Origin: Candidatus Zixiibacteriota bacterium
GTDB taxonomy: Bacteria; Zixibacteria; MSB-5A5; GN15; FEB-12
Direction of reading: 5' to 3'
Assembly: GCA_003641405.1 (NCBI GenBank)
Contig: QNAF01000046.1
Coordinates: 1-12,962 of the forward strand
Length of the DNA stretch: 12,962 nucleotides
Shown: piece after piece, positions 7,560 to 12,962 of the stretch
Layout of the letters: each line of letters starts with the position of its first letter
Position numbering within the stretch: the first letter of the stretch is position 1
Program-made: the position numbers and the translations under genes
The notes under the pieces: generated by a model
The model's database searches: none
Told to the model about the DNA's origin: nothing
The model's input: only the letters and a program-made list of their open reading frames with translations

Positions 7560-7665
7560 AAGGAATTGGGTATTTTTCTCTTGCTTCAAATGGCCTGTGT
7601 GGGTAGCATTGCAGACTTAGAGAGTGAATAAATAAAACAGTTTCAGATAGGAAGGAAACCAACAG

Positions 7666-8259
7666 ATGAACAAAATGCTTGTGGCAGGACTGATTGCTGT
7701 ACTCCTGTTGGCCGCAGGATGTGGTGTCAACAAGGCTTATGTGGCTGAGCAGATATCGTCCTCGGAGGCTCGGACTAACAGCCAGCTATCCGCAGTAAGT
7801 GACAAAACTGACATCAACGCCGCAGAAGTAACCAGGCTACAGCAACTGGCCAGAGAACTTGGCGAGAAGACTGATCTGGCTATCGACAAGGCCTCAGGCT
7901 TTGAGAACTACCAGATCATCTGGTCAGGCGAGATCAACTTCGACTTCGACGGCTATGAAGTCGATGATGTTGCAGCCTCGATACTGGACGAAGCCGGAGT
8001 CAAGCTGGAGCAGGTAGCTGGTTCTATCATCGAGTTGACCGGCCATTCCGATGCCACCGGCTCTGCCAAGTACAACTTGTTGCTTGGCGACAAGCGCGCC
8101 AACTCAGCCAAGCTATACCTGGCTGACAACTTTGGCATTTCGCTGTACCGGATGTTTACAATTTCCTACGGTGAGAACAAACCGGTAGCCCTACCGGATG
8201 AGAAGTATGCCGCCTCCAAGAACCGCCGTGTTTCTCTGGCGGTGTGGGGTATGCTGTAG
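7666..8259 (+). CDS. OmpA-family peptidoglycan-binding lipoprotein (Pal-like)
   Basis: This outer-membrane lipoprotein tethers the envelope to peptidoglycan. Of its 197 aa, residues 1-18 are a lipoprotein signal with lipobox LAAGC (Cys19 lipidated). Residues 25-78 form a hydrophilic, probably coiled-coil spacer similar in style to Lpp. The OmpA C-terminal domain spans about 87-195. The diaminopimelate-binding pair of OmpA domains is present at the family spacing: Asp129 in TGHSDATG and Arg144 in LGDKRA, 15 residues apart. The closing NRRV motif is at 186-189. AGGAAGGA lies nine bases before the ATG. A gap of 106 bases separates it from the ABC permease, so it probably has its own promoter, though none is convincing; a weak TTGCTT-17-TAGCAT occurs at 7581-7609. 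An intrinsic terminator follows. Confidence 0.9.
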   Translation: MNKMLVAGLIAVLLLAAGCGVNKAYVAEQISSSEARTNSQLSAVSDKTDINAAEVTRLQQLARELGEKTDLAIDKASGFENYQIIWSGEINFDFDGYEVDDVAASILDEAGVKLEQVAGSIIELTGHSDATGSAKYNLLLGDKRANSAKLYLADNFGISLYRMFTISYGENKPVALPDEKYAASKNRRVSLAVWGML

Positions 8260-8286
8260 TCGATCGATTTCAGACAATGACATCAG

Positions 8287-8322
8287 AAAGGAGCAGGACT
8301 AACGTCCTGCTCCTTTTCTTTT
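8287..8322 (+). terminator. Rho-independent terminator after the OmpA-like gene
   Basis: A perfect 13-bp stem (8287-8299 with 8304-8316, core GGAGCAGGAC) closes on the loop TAAC and runs into a T-rich tail. It starts 28 bases after the stop codon at 8259 and separates the ABC/OmpA region from the restriction gene. Confidence 0.92.
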
Positions 8323-8671
8323 GTGGCACCCGGTGAGATTGGCTTTTGTGGTTGGGACAATCGCACTGAAGAAGGCGGGGAGACTCGTCCACGACTCTGC
8401 GGAAGCGAGGTTTGTGATTGACATTTACTGAGAGGAGGGTAAGATGCGATAGGTAAAAGGTGGCGAATATGCACAATGCCGCAAACGTCCTTCCGACCCG
8501 CGGACCGAAGCCGGAATGGCACAGAATGCAAAGTCACCTTGAGCGACCAAGAAAGTAGCAAGGAATGAGAATACTGAGAGTTGGCGGTCAACACAAAGCC
8601 GGCAAAGGCCAACCCGGCGACACCGTTATGGCGGCGCTGTGAAATATATTTATGAATGGAGATAATACTTG
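8323..8671. other. Gene-free stretch of about 350 bases
   Basis: I find no supportable gene, RNA or repeat here. The one long frame on the minus strand (8283-8813) runs through both the terminator and the start of the restriction gene and has no recognisable motif. The last 30 bases turn AT-rich and supply GGAG at 8658-8661 for the downstream ATG. The piece may be the decayed edge of the acquired segment. Confidence 0.4.
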
Positions 8672-9373
8672 ATGCCACTACACCCTCTTGCAGAAATATT
8701 TGGATATCCCTTTGATAACCTGACAGCAGAGGCTTCTCGCTTTCGGAAGAATCGATTGTGTCCATTTGGAAACAAGGTTCCGAATTGCACAAAAGATAAG
8801 GCCAATAGCCCATTGGGAGTATGCAGCATCTGGAACGGTGAAGATGCCGTTATCACCTGTCCCATTCGTTTTAGAGAAAACTGGATCATAGCGGAAGATG
8901 CCGCTGATTTCTTCTTTTCAGGCGAATTTCAATGGACAACCCTTACCGAGGTACGGCTTGTCGATAAAAATCGGAAATCTGCTGGAAACATTGACGTAGT
9001 TCTTGTTTCCTACGATAACAAAGGACGAATTGTTGACTTTGGCGCCTTGGAGGTTCAGGCTGTCTATATTTCGGGTAACATACGGAATCCATTTGAACAC
9101 TACATGAAAAACCCAATAACACATGTCAACATGGATTGGACAAAAAGGCCAAACTATCCAAGACCGGATTATCTTTCCTCGTCCCGGAAGCGACTGGCTC
9201 CTCAACTGATATATAAGGGCGGTATACTCAAGACATGGGGTAAGAAGATAGCCGTTGCTCTAAACAAAGGCTTCTATGAAACTCTACCTCGTCTCAATGC
9301 AGTGCCTAAAGCTGATGCTGATGTTGCTTGGTTAGTTTATGATCTAAAACCTGACGAAGCAACGGGGCTATAA
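8672..9373 (+). pseudogene. NotI-family type II restriction endonuclease, C-terminally truncated
   Basis: The protein resembles NotI, the rare-cutting type II enzyme with a structural metal site. Near the N-terminus four cysteines (Cys30, 39, 51, 63) in LCPFGNKVPNCTKDK, GVCSIWN and ITCPIRF match the NotI metal-binding cluster. The PD-(D/E)XK core follows: Asp108 in AGNIDVVLV and Glu127-x-Gln129 in GALEVQ, the ExQ variant known for NotI. The block YPRPDYLSSSRKRLAPQLIYKGG is strongly family-like. The frame ends after AWLVYDLKPDEATGL (233 aa), while relatives I recall run some 45 residues further. The next bases encode a methyltransferase tail in another frame, so the gene was cut by a deletion or rearrangement. 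The start is ATG 8672, with GGAG ten bases upstream. Base composition is visibly AT-richer than in neighbouring genes, which suggests transfer. Whether the truncated protein still cuts DNA is unknown. Confidence 0.8.
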
Positions 9374-9578
9374 GTACAATGCTATTGACCACAACAAGCT
9401 CTTCCGTGTTGCTCAGGAATTAGTCGGGGATTTCCTCATGACATACGATAATGCTAATGGAATTCATGAATTGGCTGACAAATATGGTTTTGACACGCAT
9501 CCAATTGCAATGAAGAATACACACCATACAAAAATGACTGAATTGCTCATTGGTAGAAATCTTGATTGGGTAAGATAA
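9348..9578 (+). pseudogene. 3' remnant of a D12-class DNA adenine methyltransferase
   Basis: This frame has no start of its own. It opens after a stop at 9345-9347 and codes for about 76 residues ending at TAA 9576-9578. From YKYNAIDHNKLFRVAQ the sequence follows the C-terminus of D12-type N6-adenine methyltransferases: GDFLMTYDN, GIHELADKYGFDT, then MKNTHHTKMTELLIGRNL near the end. The N-terminal SAM-binding and catalytic DPPY parts are absent from the window. The frame is +1 relative to the NotI-like gene. It overlaps the last codons of that gene, which places the junction at about 9348-9372. Function is lost in this copy. The parsimonious history is a deletion between adjacent endonuclease and methyltransferase genes in the same orientation. 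Confidence 0.8.
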
Positions 9579-9591
9579 CAATCTACCACAA

Positions 9592-11283
9592 CTATTTGAA
9601 TTCGAAGAGAACGCCCGCTGTTTCGAACCGTGCCCTGACACTGAGTGTGTCCGGATAAAAAGCAAACGTCTCGGCCAGTCGGAATGGGGCGATCATTCCG
9701 TCGAACTTCCCGCCGTCTTGGTTTTCGTCAATGTAACCAGACAGCAGGTATTTTCCCGGTGGCAACGGCAAAGAAAACGCGCGCCCATCCACGGGAAGAT
9801 CGAAACTCCTGCTGCTTTCCAACTGTTTGAACGTCAGCATAACCGGTGCGTCACGCCTGTCGGCCAGTTGGATCGTGATTTCGCCCGTAATTGACCCAAG
9901 TGAGTCCTCATCCAACGTGGAGAACTCATACGATTGCAAAGAATCACCCAGAGCGTTACCTGCCAAATCAACCAGGTCAAACTCGGCTACATCAAGACGA
10001 TACGATCGTCCGGGCGTCAGTTCTGCCGTGGTAAACTCCACCTGTAAGGGACTTGCCCAGTTTGGTTGCATAGGCAATATTTCCACGCTGTCTTCCCACA
10101 GAACGAATGTCTCAGCAGCCAGTTTCATAGTGTCCATCGGCTCGGAGAACTTCATTCGCATGTCGACCTGCCAGGCGAAATGCCCCTGGTTGTCAGGCCG
10201 GAAACCAATGATAGCTGGCGGGTTCTCATCAGGTTTCCGCTCAAATGTGAAGTGCTCATACACCAGCGGAAGGATATCGGCATCGTAAGTCAATTCCACT
10301 TTGTATTCACCCGACTGCAACTCGTCAAAGCAGGCCTGTACGGTTGTGGATTCGGTCGTATCTGATTCGATAAGCGCATATGCCGGATAAACTCTCAGCG
10401 TATCTTCCAGCGAACGAAGCAGCAGGTTGGACGGGTGAGACCCAAGCAAATCCAGTCGCACCGGCCTGCTTAAGCGAACTCTCACGAGACCATCCCTTGT
10501 GTCCGACACTGTCAGTATCTCTATAGAAGCAGTGTCGTAGGATGTAACTGACATCACTAACTCATCAAGCGGGAGGTCACCACCGACTGTGACAGAGCGA
10601 TCCGGTAATGCGAACGTCTCACGTGCAAGGTTAAATCGCTCGTTATGGTTATTGTCTTTGAAGGCTATCAGGCGATGGTTTCCGTCGGGCAAGTGGCGGA
10701 ATACAAAACGTCCCTTCTGGTCAGTTGTTGTTATATAGCGGGGATACACCGAATCATACGCTACACTGTCAGTCAGATCACCTTCCGCAAACAGCCCCAC
10801 TACCATACCTGTTGCCGGTGTATGGCCCTCAACAACGAGCCCGGACACGGCACCCGTGTCAATTACTTCACCAGTTGAAAAAGCCACGGATATGGAACTG
10901 TCAAGTTTGTTCCTGCGAAGATCGGTGAGAGCGTTGCTAATAGTAACGATGTAGGTCTGGTCGGACCTGAAAAACTCACGGAGTCGCACAGTAAGACGAT
11001 TCCCCTTGAACTTGATCTCCGGCTCCGTATCAGGTCGTGGCGAGACAAAGACCGCCTTGCCTTTGTCTGGTTTGACTATCTTTTCAGAGAACAGCAGGAC
11101 AATCTCGTTGCCGACCGCAACTGAAAGAGCACCATTCTCCGGATGAGATTCTACCAGATACGGGCCTACGCGGTCTACCTCTCCCCCGGGTGGTCGTCCT
11201 ATCTCCGCACAGCCGTACAACAGCAGCAGTGAACCCAGAACTGCGACTACAGGACCGGCCAGAAGTCTATAGGTTTTTCTCAA
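9592..11283 (-). CDS. Lipoprotein with SbsA-type Ig-like (Big_5) domains
   Basis: This is an envelope lipoprotein of 563 aa. The signal peptide ends at a lipobox LLYGC (Cys25), followed by AEIGRPPGGEVD, a sequence typical of Ig-like lipoproteins in FCB bacteria. A Big_5/SbsA Ig-like domain spans about 37-137, with ESHPENGALSV, ILLFSEKI-like strands and TYIVTISNALTD. A carboxypeptidase-regulatory-like beta fold follows at about 143-228 (DQKGRFVFRHLPDGNHRL). A second Ig-like unit spans about 355-457 (FSEPMD, then LDLVDLAGN-like), and another beta domain closes the protein. The start is TTG 11283, overlapping the upstream TGA (TTGA), with AAGGAG 11 bases upstream at 11295-11300; no other start would keep the signal peptide. 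It is coupled to the TPR lipoprotein. The role is probably structural or adhesive at the cell surface. Confidence 0.85.
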   Translation of the reverse strand: MRKTYRLLAGPVVAVLGSLLLLYGCAEIGRPPGGEVDRVGPYLVESHPENGALSVAVGNEIVLLFSEKIVKPDKGKAVFVSPRPDTEPEIKFKGNRLTVRLREFFRSDQTYIVTISNALTDLRRNKLDSSISVAFSTGEVIDTGAVSGLVVEGHTPATGMVVGLFAEGDLTDSVAYDSVYPRYITTTDQKGRFVFRHLPDGNHRLIAFKDNNHNERFNLARETFALPDRSVTVGGDLPLDELVMSVTSYDTASIEILTVSDTRDGLVRVRLSRPVRLDLLGSHPSNLLLRSLEDTLRVYPAYALIESDTTESTTVQACFDELQSGEYKVELTYDADILPLVYEHFTFERKPDENPPAIIGFRPDNQGHFAWQVDMRMKFSEPMDTMKLAAETFVLWEDSVEILPMQPNWASPLQVEFTTAELTPGRSYRLDVAEFDLVDLAGNALGDSLQSYEFSTLDEDSLGSITGEITIQLADRRDAPVMLTFKQLESSRSFDLPVDGRAFSLPLPPGKYLLSGYIDENQDGGKFDGMIAPFRLAETFAFYPDTLSVRARFETAGVLFEFK

Positions 11284-12911
11284 CGACCAAGCTTCTCCTT
11301 GATGGCATCATTATCAGGCTGTTGTTCCAGTGCCTTTTGCCACCACACACGGGCTTCATCCGTTCTGCCTGCAGAATGGCAGGCATCACCAAGATGATCG
11401 AAAATGACGGGGTCGTTGTCAAGGCTTGCAGCTGTCTGAAGGTAATTAACTGCGTCCTCGAAGTTACCAAGCCGGTATTGAGCCCATCCGTAGCTGTCCA
11501 GATAAGCGGGATTGTTTGGTTGTAGCTCCATGGCGCGCAGAATAAGATCCCGGGCATATTCAAGCCGTAGTCCCCGGTCAGCGAGTGAGTATCCCAGGAA
11601 GTTCATAGCCTGATGGTGATCCGGATTGTCCTTCAGGATTGACTCCAGCGCGACCACCAGCGAATCCACCTGACCGGCACGTTCAAGGGCGGCTCCCAGC
11701 GCAAAGAGAAGCGCCGTTCGATTCTCAGTATCTCGCATATGCTCCAGACCCTTACGATAAGTAGCAATCTCCTGCGCCGTGTCTCCCGTCTGACGATACA
11801 CAAACGCCAGATCAGCCCAACTGTCATATACCGAATCGACCAGTTCCGTTAGTCGTGTGAACTCACTAATAGCCCTATCGTAGTCTTCCGAAAGGGCAGC
11901 GATCCTGCCCAAATAGTAGTGATTGGTTGGGTGGCTCTCTCCTGATGCCACGAGCAGACTCAGGATCGAATCCGCCTGCTGCAGTGAATCTTCCGTGAAA
12001 TAGAGGATAGACAGGTTCCGCTGGGCTTCCTTGTCTCGGGGTGATAACTGCGCTATGGCGCGCACGTGTAGAAGTGCTTTTGAAATTGAGTCCTGCATGA
12101 ATGCCAGCCGCGCTAACTCTCTGTGCAACAGCACAGTTGATGGACTAAACTCAAGAGCTGCTTCATACCATATCTCAGCGGAATCAACTTGCTGTGTAAG
12201 CTCATAGAGTTCCGCAAGGTTGGCCGCAGCCTGCACATTCTGAGGATTGCTCATAATCTCCAGTGAGTGCTTGTACGCGCGCTTGGCATTGTTGAAATCC
12301 CCTTTGAGACCGTAGAGCTTGCCAAGCTCGTTCTGGAGCCTGTAGTTTTCGGTCTGGAACTCTGCGATTTTCTCGTAGGCCCAGATAGTTGAGTCAACGT
12401 CATTGCGCCGTTGAAAATAGCTCACGAGGAACGCGTAGCCTCCCTGGTCTGCCGGTTCGATTTCCAACAGCCGCATATACGCATCTTTGGTCTTGCCGGG
12501 GTCACCGAGAGAACGATAGCAGGCCGCCCGAAGTCGGTAGAGGTCAGCTTCCTTCTGTGAGAAACCTTCTATGACCTGCAACACCTCAACGGGCTTCTGA
12601 AGCCGGTAGAGAACAGCGGCGTAGGAGTATCCAATCTCGTACGAATCCGGATAGGCCTCAAATGCTGCTTTGTAATGCTGAGCAGCGATCTCAAGCTCAC
12701 CTTCCCCCTCATACAGGAGTCCATCAACGAATCGCCGATAAGCCCAACGGGAAATCCGGTCCTGCTGCTGTCTCTCGGAGTGGGAACGAACCCGGTCACC
12801 ACTGTCGGGAGAGGTTTCGTCCGCCTGAAGGACAACTGCCTTGCCAGGCGAACAGCCAAGGCACGCCATCAAAACAAAAATCAACAGAAATATGAAATAC
12901 AGACGATTCAA
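11280..12911 (-). CDS. Tetratricopeptide-repeat lipoprotein
   Basis: The protein has 543 aa. A hydrophobic signal (residues 3-16) is followed by candidate lipidation cysteines at 17 (LMAC) and 20 (CLGC), then a polar linker. From about residue 55 to the C-terminus tandem TPR units follow, about 13 by eye. Canonical examples are AAQHYKAAFEAYPDSYE, AYMRLLEIEPAD, AKRAYKHSLEIM and, near the end, YLDSYGWAQYRLGNFEDAV and ARVWWQKALEQQPDNDA. It should act as a protein-binding scaffold in the periplasm or at the outer membrane. The start is TTG 12911, with GGAG five bases upstream at 12917-12920, overlapping the stop of the preceding gene as TTGA. The same overlap joins it to the Ig-like lipoprotein downstream, so the three genes form one operon. 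Confidence 0.88.
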   Translation of the reverse strand: MNRLYFIFLLIFVLMACLGCSPGKAVVLQADETSPDSGDRVRSHSERQQQDRISRWAYRRFVDGLLYEGEGELEIAAQHYKAAFEAYPDSYEIGYSYAAVLYRLQKPVEVLQVIEGFSQKEADLYRLRAACYRSLGDPGKTKDAYMRLLEIEPADQGGYAFLVSYFQRRNDVDSTIWAYEKIAEFQTENYRLQNELGKLYGLKGDFNNAKRAYKHSLEIMSNPQNVQAAANLAELYELTQQVDSAEIWYEAALEFSPSTVLLHRELARLAFMQDSISKALLHVRAIAQLSPRDKEAQRNLSILYFTEDSLQQADSILSLLVASGESHPTNHYYLGRIAALSEDYDRAISEFTRLTELVDSVYDSWADLAFVYRQTGDTAQEIATYRKGLEHMRDTENRTALLFALGAALERAGQVDSLVVALESILKDNPDHHQAMNFLGYSLADRGLRLEYARDLILRAMELQPNNPAYLDSYGWAQYRLGNFEDAVNYLQTAASLDNDPVIFDHLGDACHSAGRTDEARVWWQKALEQQPDNDAIKEKLGR

Positions 12912-12962
12912 AAGATCTCCATGTTTCGGTTTCTCAATCTTCTGATACTGATAGCGCCTGAC
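12908..12962 (-). CDS. C-terminal end of an upstream gene, cut by the window edge
   Basis: The minus-strand frame running in from the window edge gives 17 residues, ending RRLRNRNMEIF, and stops at TGA 12908-12910. That stop overlaps the TTG start of the TPR gene. Too little is present to name the product. The overlap, the same TTGA form as at the next junction of the operon, is the main reason to believe it is coding. Confidence 0.45.
   Translation of the reverse strand, partial: SGAISIRRLRNRNMEIF

Noticed and set aside
7581..7609. Promoter TTGCTT-17-TAGCAT before the OmpA-like gene
   Set aside because: The spacing is ideal but both boxes match the consensus weakly, so I did not list it as a feature.
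8283..8813. Minus-strand frame of 176 codons
   Set aside because: It runs through the intrinsic terminator and the start of the NotI-like gene, has low-complexity Ser/Pro-rich content and no domain or ribosome binding site.
9345..9375. Programmed ribosomal frameshift joining the two frames
   Set aside because: The two sides belong to different protein families (endonuclease and the C-terminus of a methyltransferase), and there is no slippery heptamer with a downstream structure. A deletion explains it better.
1..12962. CRISPR array, tRNA or rRNA genes, or transposase gene
   Set aside because: No evenly spaced direct repeats, cloverleaf-like sequence, rRNA-like stretch or transposase motif was seen on either strand.

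Overview
The window suggests a Gram-negative bacterium of about 50% GC, probably in the FCB group. Candidate phylum Zixibacteria or a relative is my best guess. The reasons are three secreted lipoproteins (an OmpA/Pal-like protein, a TPR protein and an SbsA-type Ig-domain protein), lipoprotein families typical of that group, and tight operons with overlapping starts and stops. The lineage is inferred from the look of the proteins, not tested.

Layout. (1) 1-1231, plus strand: a protein of a PD-(D/E)XK-like hypothetical family. (2) 4380 down to 1391, minus strand: a compact operon of four membrane-associated proteins of unknown function whose junctions all overlap. It is followed after 17 bases by a 38-residue zinc-ribbon gene. 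(3) 4381-4636: the divergent promoter region, holding a MITE-like repeat of about 150 bp with nested hairpins. (4) 4637-7559, plus strand: a carbohydrate-type ABC importer (binding protein and two permeases) with no ATPase gene in the window. (5) 7666-8259: a Pal-like OmpA lipoprotein closed by a strong intrinsic terminator. (6) 8672-9578, plus strand, AT-richer: a NotI-family restriction endonuclease truncated at its C-terminus. It runs out of frame into the last ~70 codons of a D12-class adenine methyltransferase, so this is a collapsed restriction-modification system. (7) 12962 down to 9592, minus strand: a TPR lipoprotein and an Ig-like lipoprotein coupled in one operon, preceded by the end of a further gene.

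How they fit together. The ABC genes would import a sugar or similar solute using an ATPase encoded elsewhere. The OmpA, TPR and Ig-like proteins belong to the cell envelope. The minus-strand membrane cassette probably forms one inner-membrane complex, because its genes are translationally coupled; its role is unknown. The most unusual items are the RM remnant, the overlooked zinc-ribbon gene, the uncharacterised membrane cassette, and the small hairpin repeats that share a consensus with base-pair-preserving changes.
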